The notes below the pieces were generated by a model, which was not told the origin of the DNA, did not search any database, and saw only the letters and a list, made by a program, of their open reading frames with translations. A stretch of 64,000 nt of DNA from Pseudeuparius sepicola. Its lineage: Eukaryota; Arthropoda; Insecta; Coleoptera; Anthribidae. The stretch covers positions 1,560,001 to 1,624,000 of the forward strand of contig OY987305.1 in NCBI GenBank assembly GCA_963920635.1, read 5' to 3'. Both the position numbers and the translations under genes were made by a program. Below, in pieces: positions 13,442 through 25,011 of this stretch (position 1 is its first letter; each line of letters starts with the position of its first letter).

Positions 13442-15214
13442 GTGAAAAGAAAAGTCATGCAAGTGAAAACGGCGGTTTCCCCGATTTTTTTACGTTTTTC
13501 GGTCTTGGGGGTGGAAAGGGGTGAAGACGAGGTTCGCAAATTCTGATTCTTCGTGGATAGTTAGAATAGGTGGCCTTAAACTAATTTCCCTGAAAAGAAA
13601 AGTCATGCAAGTGAAAACGGCGGTTTCCCCGATTTTTTACGTTTTTCGGTCTTGGGGGTGGAAAGGGGTGAAGACGAGGTTCGCAAATTCTGATTATTTG
13701 TGGATAGTTAGAATAGGTGGCCTTAAACTAATTTCCGTGAAAATAAAAGTCATGCAAGTGAAAACGGCCGTTTTCCCGATTTTTTTACGTTTTTCGGTCT
13801 TGGGGGTGGAAAGGGGTGAAGACGAGGTTCGCAAATTCTGATTCTTCGTGGATAGTTAGAATAGGTGGCCTTAAACTAATTTCCCTGAAAAGAAAAGTCA
13901 TGCAAGTGAAAACGGCCGTTTTCCCGATTTTTTTAGGTTTTTCGGTCTTGGGGGTGGAAAGGGGTGAAGACGAGGTTCGCAAATTCTGATTCTTTGTGGA
14001 TAGTTAGAATAGGTGGCCTTAAACTAATTTCCGTGAAAAGAAAAGTCATGCAAGTGAAAACGGCGGTTTTCCCGATTTTTTTAAGTTTTTCGGTCTTGGG
14101 GGTGGAAAGGGGTGAAGACGAGGTTCGCAAATTCTGATTCTTTGTAGATAGTTAGAATAGGTGGCCTTAAACTAATTTCCGTGAAAAGAAAAGTCATGCA
14201 AGTGAAAACGGCGGTTTCCCCGATTTTTTTACGTTTTTCGGTCTTGGGGGTGGAAAGGGGTGAAGACGAGGTTCGCAAATTCTGATTATTTGTGGATAGT
14301 TAGAATAGGTGGCCTTAAACTAATTTCCGTGAAAAGAAAAGTCATGCAAGTGAAAACGGCGGTTTTCCCGATTTTTTAAAGTTTTTCGGTCTTGGGGGTG
14401 GAAAGGGGTGAAGACGAGGTTCGCAAATTCTGATTATTTGTGGATAGTTAGAATAGGTGGATTTAAACTAATTTCCGTGAAAATAAAAGTCATGCAAGTG
14501 AAAACGGCCGTTTTCCCGATTTTTTTACGTTTTTCGGTCTTGGGGGTGGAAAGGGGTGAAGACGAGGTTCGCAAATTCTGATTCTTCGTGGATAGTTAGA
14601 ATAGGTGGCCTTAAACTAATTTCCCTGAAAAGAAAAGTCATGCAAGTGAAAATGGCGGTTTTCCCGATTTTTTAAAGTTTTTCGGTCTTGGGGGTGGAAA
14701 GGGGTGAAGACGAGGTTCGCAAATTCTGATTCTTTGTGGATAGTTAGAATAGGTGGCCTTAAACTAATTTCCGTGAAAATAAAAGTCATGCAAGTGAAAA
14801 CGGCCGTTTTCCCGATTTTTTTAGGTTTTTCGGTCTTGGGGGTGGAAAGGGGTGAAGACGAGGTTCGCAAATTCTGATTCTTTGTGGATAGTTAGAATAG
14901 GTGGCCTTAAACTAATTTCCGTGAAAAGAAAAGTCATGCAAGTGAAAACGGCGGTTTTCCCGATTTTTTTAAGTTTTTCGGTCTTGGGGGTGGAAAGGGG
15001 TGAAGACGAGGTTCGCAAATTCTGATTCTTTGTGGGTAGTTAGAATAGGTGGCCTTAAACTAATTTCCGTGAAAAGAAAAGTCATGCAAGTGAAAACGGC
15101 GGTTTCCCCGATTTTTTTACGTTTTTCGGTCTTGGGGGTGGAAAGGGGTGAAGACGAGGTTCGCAAATTCTGATTCTTCGTGGACAGTTAGAATAGGTGG
15201 CCTTAAACTAATTT
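13442..15214 (+). repeat. 1627-bp higher-order unit, copy 2
   Basis: Second copy of the 11-monomer unit. It keeps the marks of copy 1, and one private change is visible near its end (GTGGACAGTT at 15181). This stretch is also homologous to about 6110-7780, so the same sequence exists three times within 9 kb. Confidence 0.85.
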
Positions 15215-18200
15215 CCGTGAAAAGAAAAGTCATGCAAGTGAAAACGGCGGTTTCCCCGATTTTTTTACGTTTTTCGGTCTTGGGGGTGGAAAGGGGTGAA
15301 GACGAGGTTCGCAAATTCTGATTATTTGTGGATAGTTAGAATAGGTGGCCTTAAACTAATTTCCGTGAAAAGAAAAGTCATGCAAGTGAAAACGGCGGTT
15401 TCCCCGATTTTTTTACGTTTTTCGGTCTTGGGGGTGGAAAGGGGTGTAGACGAGGTTCGCAAATTCTGATTATTTGTGGATAGTTAGAATAGGTGGCCTT
15501 AAACTAATTTCCGTGAAAAGAAAAGTCATGCAAGTGAAAACGGCGGTTTCCCCGATTTTTTTACGTTTTTCGGTCTTGAGGGTGGAAAGGGGTGAAGACG
15601 AGGTTCGCAAATTCTGATTCTTCGTGGATAGTTAGAATAGGTGGCCTTAAACTAATTTCCGTGAAAAGAAAAGTCATGCAAGTGAAAACGGCGGTTTCCC
15701 CGATTTTTTTACGTTTTTCGGTCTTGAGGGTGGAAAGGGGTGAAGACGAGGTTCGCAAATTCTGATTCTTCGTGGATAGTTAGAATAGGTGGCCTTAAAC
15801 TAATTTCCGTGAAAAGAAAAGTCATGCAAGTGAAAACGGCGGTTTCCCCGATTTTTTTACGTTTTTCGGTCTTGGGGGTGGAAAGGGGTGAAGACGAGGT
15901 TCGCAAATTCTGATTCTTCGTGGATAGTTAGAATAGGTGGCCTTAAACTAATTTCCGTGAAAAGAAAAGTCATGCAAGTGAAAACGGCGGTTTCCCCGAT
16001 TTTTTTACGTTTTTCGGTCTTGAGGGTGGAAAGGGGTGAAGACGAGGTTCGCAAATTCTGATTCTTCGTGGATAGTTAGAATAGGTGGCCTTAAACTAAT
16101 TTCCGTGAAAAGAAAAGTCATGCAAGTGAAAACGGCGGTTTCCCCGATTTTTTTACGTTTTTCGGTCTTGGGGGTGGAAAGGGGTGAAGACGAGGTTCGC
16201 AAATTCTGATTATTTGTGGATAGTTAGGATAGGTGGCCTTAAACTAATTTCCGTGAAAATAAAAGTCATGCAAGTGAAAACGGCCGTTTTCCCGATTTTT
16301 TTAGGTTTTTCGGTCTTGGGGGTGGAAAGGGGTGAAGACGAGGTTCGCAAATTCTGATTCTTTGTGGATAGTTAGAATAGGTGGCCTTAAACTAATTTCC
16401 GTGAAAAGAAAAGTCATGCAAGTGAAAACGGCGGTTTTCCCGATTTTTTTAAGTTTTTCGGTCTTGGGGGTGGAAAGGGGTGAAGACGAGGTTCGCAAAT
16501 TCTGATTCTTTGTGGATAGTTAGAATAGGTGGCCTTAAACTAATTTCCGTGAAAAGAAAAGTCATGCAAGTGAAAACGGCGGTTTCCCCGATTTTTTTAC
16601 GTTTTTCGGTCTTGGGGGTGGAAAGGGGTGAAGACGAGGTTCGCAAATTCTGATTATTTGTGGATAGTTAGAATAGGTGGCCTTAAACTAATTCCCGTGA
16701 AAAGAAAATTCATGCAAGTGAAAACGGCGGTTTTCCCGATTTTTTAAAGTTTTTCGGTCTTGGGGGTGGAAAGGGGTGAAGACGAGGTTCGCAAATTCTG
16801 ATTATTTGTGGATAGTTAGAATAGGTGGATTTAAACTAATTTCCGTGAAAATAAAAGTCATGCAAGTGAAAACGGCCGTTTTCCCGATTTTTTTACGTTT
16901 TTCGGTCTTGGGGGTGGAAAGGGGTGAAGACGAGGTTCGCAAATTCTGATTCTTCGTGGATAGTTAGAATAGGTGGCCTTAAACTAATTTCCCTGAAAAG
17001 AAAAGTCATGCAAGTGAAAACGGCGGTTTCCCCGATTTTTTTACGTTTTTCGGTCTTGGGGGTGGAAAGGGGTGAAGACGAGGTTCGCAAATTCTGATTA
17101 TTTGTGGATAGTTAGAATAGGTGGCCTTAAACTAATTTCCGTGAAAATAAAAGTCATGCAAGTGAAAACGGCCGTTTTCCCGATTTTTTTACGTTTTTCG
17201 GTCTTGGGGGTGGAAAGGGGTGAAGACGAGGTTCGCAAATTCTGATTCTTCGTGGATAGTTAGAATAGGTGGCCTTAAACTAATTTCCCTGAAAAGAAAA
17301 GTCATGCAAGTGAAAATGGCGGTTTTCCCGATTTTTTAAAGTTTTTCGGTCTTGGGGGTGGAAAGGGGTGAAGACGAGGTTCGCAAATTCTGATTCTTTG
17401 TGGATAGTTAGAATAGGTGGCCTTAAACTAATTTCCGTGAAAATAAAAGTCATGCAAGTGAAAACGGCCGTTTTCCCGATTTTTTTAGGTTTTTCGGTCT
17501 GGGGGGTGGAAAGGGGTGAAGACGAGGTTCGCAAATTCTGATTCTTTGTGGATAGTTAGAATAGGTGGCCTTAAACTAATTTCCGTGAAAAGAAAAGTCA
17601 TGCAAGTGAAAACGGAGGTTTTCCCGATTTTTTTAAGTTTTTCGGTCTTGGGGGTGGAAAGGGGTGAAGACGAGGTTCGCAAATTCTGATTCTTTGTGGA
17701 TAGTTAGAATAGGTGGCCTTAAACTAATTTCCGTGAAAAGAAAAGTCATGCAAGTGAAAACGGCGGTTTCCCCGATTTTTTTACGTTTTTCGGTCTTGGG
17801 GGTGGAAAGGGGTGAAGACGAGGTTCGCAAATTCTGATTATTTGTGGATAGTTAGAATAGGTGGCCTTAAACTAATTTCCGTGAAAAGAAAAGTCATGCA
17901 AGTGAAAACGGCGGTTTTCCCGATTTTTTTAGGTTTTTCGGTCTTGGGGGTGGAAAGGGGTGAAGACGAGGTTCGCAAATTCTGATTCTTTGTGGATAGT
18001 TAGAATAGGTGGCCTTAAACTAATTTCCGTGAAAATAAAAGTCATGCAAGTGAAAACGGCCGTTTTCCCGATTTTTTTAGGTTTTTTGGTCTTGGGGGTG
18101 GAAAGGGGTGAAGACGAGGTTCGCAAATTCTGATTCTTTGTGGATAGTTAGAATAGGTGGCCTTAAACTAATTTCCGTGAAAAGAAAAGTCATGCAAGTG

Positions 18201-18873
18201 AAAACGGCGGTTTTCCCGATTTTTTAAAGTTTTTCGGTCTTGGGGGTGGAAAGGGGTGAAGACGAGGTTCGCAAATTCTGATTCTTTGTGGATAGTTAGA
18301 ATAGGTGGCCTTAAACTAATTTCCGTGAAAAGAAAAGTCATGCAAGTGAAAACGGCGGTTTTCCCGATTTTTTTTAAGTTTTTCGGTCTTGGGGGTGGAA
18401 AGGGGTGAAGACGAGGTTCGCAAATTCTGATTCTTTGTGGATAGTTAGAATAGGTGGCCTTAAACTAATTTCCGTGAAAAGAAAAGTCATGCAAGTGAAA
18501 ACGGCGGTTTTCCCGATTTTTTAAAGTTTTTCGGTCTTGGGGGTGGAAAGGGGTGAAGACGAGGTTCGCAAATTCTGATTCTTTGTGGATAGTTAGAATA
18601 GGTGGCCTTAAACTAATTTCCGTGAAAATAAAAGTCATGCAAGTGAAAACGGCCGTTTTCCCGATTTTTTTAGGTTTTTCGGTCTTGGGGGTGGAAAGGG
18701 GTGAAGACGAGGTTCGCAAATTCTGATTCTTTGTGGATAGTTAGAATAGGTGGCCTTAAACTAATTTCCGTGAAAAGAAAAGTCATGCAAGTGAAAACGG
18801 CGGTTTTCCCGATTTTTTTAAGTTTTTCGGTCTTGGGGGTGGAAAGGGGTGAAGACGAGGTTCGCAAATTCTG
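13508..18873 (+). repeat. 5.4-kb satellite block, copy 2 of the pair 7399 bp apart
   Basis: Partner of the block at 6110-11474. Very few private substitutions are visible, for example GAAAATTCATGC at 16703 against GAAAAGTCATGC in the partner. The right limit is where GATTATTTG replaces GATTCTTTG just after 18870. Confidence 0.88.
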
Positions 18874-21330
18874 ATTATTTGTGGATAGTTAGAATAGGTG
18901 GATTTAAACTAATTTCCGTGAAAATAAAAGTCATGCAAGTGAAAACGGCCGTTTTCCCGATTTTTTTACGTTTTTCGGTCTTGGGGGTGGAAAGGGGTGA
19001 AGACGAGGTTCGCAAATTCTGATTCTTCGTGGATAGTTAGAATAGGTGGCCTTAAACTAATTTCCCTGAAAAGAAAAGTCATGCAAGTGAAAACGGCGGT
19101 TTCCCCGATTTTTTACGTTTTTCGGTCTTGGGGGTGGAAAGGGGTGAAGACGAGGTTCGCAAATTCTGATTATTTGTGGATAGTTAGAATAGGTGGCCTT
19201 AAACTAATTTCCGTGAAAATAAAAGTCATGCAAGTGAAAACGGCCGTTTTCCCGATTTTTTTACGTTTTTCGGTCTTGGGGGTGGAAAGGGGTGAAGACG
19301 AGGTTCGCAAATTCTGATTCTTCGTGGATAGTTAGAATAGGTGGCCTTAAACCAATTTCCCTGAAAAGAAAAGTCATGCAAGTGAAAATGGCGGTTTTCC
19401 CGATTTTTTAAAGTTTTTCGGTCTTGGGGGTGGAAAGGGGTGAAGACGAGGTTCGCAAATTCTGATTCTTTGTGGATAGTTAGAATAGGTGGCCTTAAAC
19501 TAATTTCCGTGAAAAGAAAAGTCATGCAAGTGAAAACGGCGGTTTTCCCGATTTTTTAAAGTTTTTCGGTCTTGGGGGTGGAAAGGGGTGAAGACGAGGT
19601 TCGCAAATTCTGATTCTTTGTGGATAGTTAGAATAGGTGGCCTTAAACTAATTTCCGTGAAAAGAAAAGTCATGCAAGTGAAAACGGCGGTTTCCCCGAT
19701 TTTTTTACGTTTTTCGGTCTTGGGGGTGGAAAGGGGTGAAGACGAGGTTCGCAAATTCTGATTATTTGTGGATAGTTAGAATAGGTGGCCTTAAACTAAT
19801 TTCCGTGAAAAGAAAAGTCATGCAAGTGAAAACGGCGGTTTTCCCGATTTTTTAAAGTTTTTCGGTCTTGGGGGTGGAAAGGGGTGAAGACGAGGTTCGC
19901 AAATTCTGATTCTTTGTGGATAGTTAGAATAGGTGGCCTTAAACTAATTTCCGTGAAAAGAAAAGTCATGCAAGTGAAAACGGCGGTTTCCCCGATTTTT
20001 TTACGTTTTTCGGTCTTGGGGGTGGAAAGGGGTGAAGACGAGGTTCGCAAATTCTGATTCTTTGTGGATAATTAGAATAGGTGGCCTTAAACTAATTTCC
20101 GTGAAAAGAAAAGTCATGCAAGTGAAAACGGCCGTTTTCCCGATTTTTTTAGGTTTTTCGGTCTTGGGGGTGGAAAGGGGTGAAGACGAGGTTCGCAAAT
20201 TCTGATTCTTTGTGGATAATTAGAATAGGTGGCCTTAAACTAATTTCCGTGAAAAGAAAAGTCATGCAAGTGAAAACGGCGGTTTTCCCGATTTTTTAAA
20301 GTTTTTCGGTCTTGGGGGTGGAAAGGGGTGAAGACGAGGTTCGCAAATTCTGATTCTTTGTGGATAGTTAGAATAGGTGGCCTTAAACTAATTTCCGTGA
20401 AAAGAAAAGTCATGCAAGTGAAAACGGCGGTTTCCCCGATTTTTTTACGTTTTTCGGTCTTGGGGGTGGAAAGGGGTGAAGACGAGGTTCGCAAATTCTG
20501 ATTATTTGTGGATAGTTAGAATAGGTGGCCTTAAACTAATTTCCGTGAAAAGAAAAGTCATGCAAGTGAAAACGGCGGTTTTCCCGATTTTTTAAAGTTT
20601 TTCGGTCTTGGGGGTGGAAAGGGGTGAAGACGAGGTTCGCAAATTCTGATTCTTTGTGGATAGTTAGAATAGGTGGCCTTAAACTAATTTCCGTGAAAAG
20701 AAAAGTCATGCAAGTGAAAACGGCGGTTTTCCCGATTTTTTAAAGTTTTTCGGTCTTGGGGGTGGAAAGGGGTGAAGACGAGGTTCGCAAATTCTGATTC
20801 TTTGTGGATAGTTAGAATAGGTGGCCTTAAACTAATTTCCGTGAAAAGAAAAGTCATGCAAGTGAAAACGGCTTTTTTCCCGATTTTTTAAAGTTTTTCG
20901 GTCTTGGGGGTGGAAAGGGGTGAAGACGAGGTTCGCAAATTCTGATTCTTTGTGGATAGTTAGAATAGGTGGCCTTAAACTAATTTCCGTGAAAAGAAAA
21001 GTCATGCAAGTGAAAACGGCGGTTTTCCCGATTTTTTAAAGTTTTTCGGTCTTGGGGGTGGAAAAGGGTGAAGACGAGGTTCGCAAATTCTGATTCTTTG
21101 TGGATAGTTAGAATAGGTGGCCTTAAACTAATTTCCGTGAAAATAAAAGTCATGCAAGTGAAAACGGCCGTTTTCCCGATTTTTTTACGTTTTTCGGTCT
21201 TGGGGGTGGAAAGGGGTGAAGACGAGGTTCGCAAATTCTGATTCTTCGTGGATAGTTAGAATAGGTGGCCTTAAACTAATTTCCCTGAAAAGAAAAGTCA
21301 TGCAAGTGAAAACGGCGGTTTTCCCGATTT

Positions 21331-24300
21331 TTTAAAGTTTTTCGGTCTTGGGGGTGGAAAGGGGTGAAGACGAGGTTCGCAAATTCTGATTCTTTGTGGA
21401 TAGTTAGAATAGGTGGCCTTAAACTAATTTCCGTGAAAAGAAAAGTCATGCAAGTGAAAACGGCGGTTTTCCCGATTTTTTTAAGTTTTTCGGTCTTGGG
21501 GGTGGAAAGGGGTGAAGACGAGGTTCGCAAATTCTGATTCTTTGTGGATAGTTAGAATAGGTGGCCTTAAACTAATTTCCGTGAAAAGAAAAGTCATGCA
21601 AGTGAAAACGGCGGTTTCCCCGATTTTTTTACGTTTTTCGGTCTTGGGGGTGGAAAGGGGTGAAGACGAGGTTCGCAAATTCTGATTATTTGTGGATAGT
21701 TAGAATAGGTGGCCTTAAACTAATTTCTGTGAAAAGAAAAGTCATGCAAGTGAAAACGGCGGTTTTCCCGATTTTTTAAAGTTTTTCGGTCTTGGGGGTG
21801 GAAAGGGGTGAAGACGAGGTTCGCAAATTCTGATTCTTTGTGGATAGTTAGAATAGGTGGCCTTAAACTAATTTCCGTGAAAAGAAAAGTCATGCAAGTG
21901 AAAACGGCGGTTTTCCCGATTTTTTAAAGTTTTTCGGTCTTGGGGGTGGAAAGGGGTGAAGACGAGGTTCGCAAATTCTGATTCTTTGTGGATAGTTAGA
22001 ATAGGTGGCCTTAAACTAATTTCCGTGAAAAGAAAAGTCATGCAAGTGAAAACGGCGGTTTCCCCGATTTTTTTACGTTTTTCGGTCTTGGGGGTGGAAA
22101 GGGGTGAAGACGAGGTTCGCAAATTCTGATTCTTCGTGGATAGTTAGAATAGGTGACCTTAAACTAATTTCCCTGAAAAGAAAAGTCATGCAAGTGAAAA
22201 TGGCGGTTTTCCCGATTTCTTAAAGTTTTTCGGTCTTGGGGGTGGAAAGGGGTGAAGACGAGGTTCGCAAATTCTGATTCTTTGTGGATAGTTAGAATAG
22301 GTGGCCTTAAACTAATTTCCGTGAAAAGAAAAGTCATGCAAGTGAAAACGGCGGTTTTCCCGATTTTTTAAAGTTTTTCGGTCTTGGGGGTGGAAAGGGG
22401 TGAAGACGAGGTTCGCAAATTCTGATTCTTTGTGGATAGTTAGAATAGGTGGCCTTAAACTAATTTCCGTGAAAATAAAAGTCATGCAAGTGAAAACGGC
22501 CGTTTTCCCGATTTTTTTAGGTTTTTCGGTCTTGGGGGTGGAAAGGGGTGAAGACGAGGTTCGCAAATTCTGATTCTTTGTGGATAGTTAGAATAGGTGG
22601 CCTTAAACTAATTTCCGTGAAAAGAAAAGTCATTCAAGTGAAAACGGCGGTTCCCCGATTTTTTTACGTTTTTCGTTCTTGGGGGTGGAAAGGGGTGAAG
22701 ACGAGGTTCGCAAATTCTGCTTATTTGTGGATAGTTAGAATAGGTGGATTTAAACTAATTTCCGTGAAAATAAAAGTTATGCAAGTGAAAACGGCCGTTT
22801 TCCCGATTTTTTTACGTTTTTCGGTCTTGGTGGTGGAAAGGGGTGAAGACGAGGTTCGCAAATTCTGATTCTTCGTGGATAGTTAGAATAGGTGGCCTTA
22901 AACTAATTTCCCTGAAAAGAAAAGTCATGCAAGTGAAAACGGCGGTTTCCCCGATTTTTTTACGTTTTTCGGTCTTGGGGGTGGAAAGGGGTGAAGACGA
23001 GGTTCGCAAATTCTGATTCTTCGTGGATAGTTAGAATAGGTGGCCTTAAACTAATTTCCGTGAAAATAAAAGTCATGCAAGTGAAAACGGCCGTTTTCCC
23101 GATTTTTTTAGGTTTTTCGGTCTTGGGGGTGGAAAGGGGTGAAGACGAGGTTCGCAAATTCTGATTCTTTGTGGATAGTTAGAATAGGTGGCCTTAAACT
23201 AATTTCCGTGAAAAGAAAAGTCATGCAAGTGAAAACGGCGGTTTCCCCGATTTTTTTACGTTTTTCGGTCTTGGGGGTGGAAAGGGGTGAAGACGAGGTT
23301 CGCAAATTCTGATTATATGTGGATAGTTAGAATAGGTGGCCTTAAACTAATTTCCGTGAAAAGAAAAGTCATGCAAGTGAAAACGGCGGTTTTCCCGATT
23401 TTTTAAAGTTTTTCGGTCTTGGGGGTGGAAAGGGGTGAAGACGAGGTTCGCAAATTCTGATTATTTGTGGATAGTTAGAATAGGTGGCCTTAAACTAATT
23501 TCCGTGAAAATAAAAGTCATGCAAGTGAAAACGGCGGTTTCCCCGATTTTTTTACGTTTTTCGGTCTTGGGGGTGGAAAGGGGTGAAGACGAGGTTCGCA
23601 AATTCTGATTATTTGTGGATAGTTAGAATAGGTGGCCTTAAACTAATTTCCGTGAAAATAAAAGTCATGCAAGTGAAAACGGCCGTTTTCCCGATTTTTT
23701 TACGTTTTTCGGTCTTAGGGGTGGAAAGGGGTGAAGACGAGGTTCGCAAATTCTGATTCTTCGTGGATAGTTAGAATAGGTGGCCTTAAACTAATTTCCC
23801 TGAAAAGAAAAGTCATGCAAATGAAAACGGCGGTTTTCCCGATTTTTTAAAGTTTTTCGGTCTTGGGGGTGGAAAGGGGTGAAGACGAGGTTCGCAAATT
23901 CTGATTATTGGTGGATAGTTAGAATAGGTGGCCTTAAACTAATTTCCGTGAAAAGAAAAGTCATGCAAGTGAAAATGGCGGTTTCCCCGATTTTTTTACG
24001 TTTTTCGGTCTTGGGGGTGGAAAGGGGTGAAGACGAGGTTCGCAAATTCTGATTATTGGTGGATAGTTAGAATAGGTGGCCTTAAACTAATTTCCGTGAA
24101 AAGAAAAGTCATGCAAGTGAAAATGGCGGTTTTCCCGATTTTTTAAAGTTTTTCGGTCTTGGGGGTGGAAAGGGGTGAAGACGAGGTTCGCAAATTCTGA
24201 TTCTTTGTGGATAGTTAGAATAGGTGGCCTTAAACTAATTTCCGTGAAAATAAAAGTCATGCAAGTGAAAACGGCCGTTTTCCCGATTTTTTTAGGTTTT

Positions 24301-25011
24301 TCGGTCTTGGGGGTGGAAAGGGGTGAAGACGAGGTTCGCAAATTCTGATTCTTTGTGGATAGTTAGAATAGGTGGCCTTAAACTAATTTCCGTGAAAAGA
24401 AAAGTCATGCAAGTGAAAACGGCGGTTTTCCCGATTTTTTAAAGTTTTTCGGTCTTGGGGGTGGAAAGGGGTGAAGACGAGGTTCGCAAATTCTGATTCT
24501 TTGTGGATAGTTAGAATAGGTGGCCTTAAACTAATTTCCGTGAAAATAAAAGTCATGCAAGTGAAAACGGCCGTTTTCCCGATTTTTTTAGGTTTTTCGG
24601 TCTTGGGGGTGGAAAGGGGTGAAGACGAGGTTCGCAAATTCTGATTCTTTGTGGATAGTTAGAATAGGTGGCCTTAAACTAATTTCCGTGAAAAGAAAAG
24701 TCATGCAAGTGAAAACGGCGGTTTTCCCGATTTTTTTAGGTTTTTCGGTCTTGGGGGTGGAAAGGGGTGAAGACGAGGTTCGCAAATTCTGATTCTTTGT
24801 GGATAGTTAGAATAGGTGGCCTTAAACTAATTTCCGTGAAAAGAAAAGTCATGCAAGTGAAAACGGCGGTTTTCCCGATTTTTTTAAGTTTTTCGGTCTT
24901 GGGGGTGGAAAGGGGTGAAGACGAGGTTCGCAAATTCTGATTCTTTGTGGATAGTTAGAATAGGTGGCCTTAAACTAATTTCCGTGAAAAGAAAAGTCAT
25001 GCAAGTGAAAA
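21331..25011 (+). repeat. 3.7-kb satellite block, copy 2 of the pair 20426 bp apart
   Basis: Partner of the block at 905-4585. Its own private marks include GGTCTTGGTGGTGG near 22823. It shows that homologous segments lie more than 20 kb apart within one array. Confidence 0.85.
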
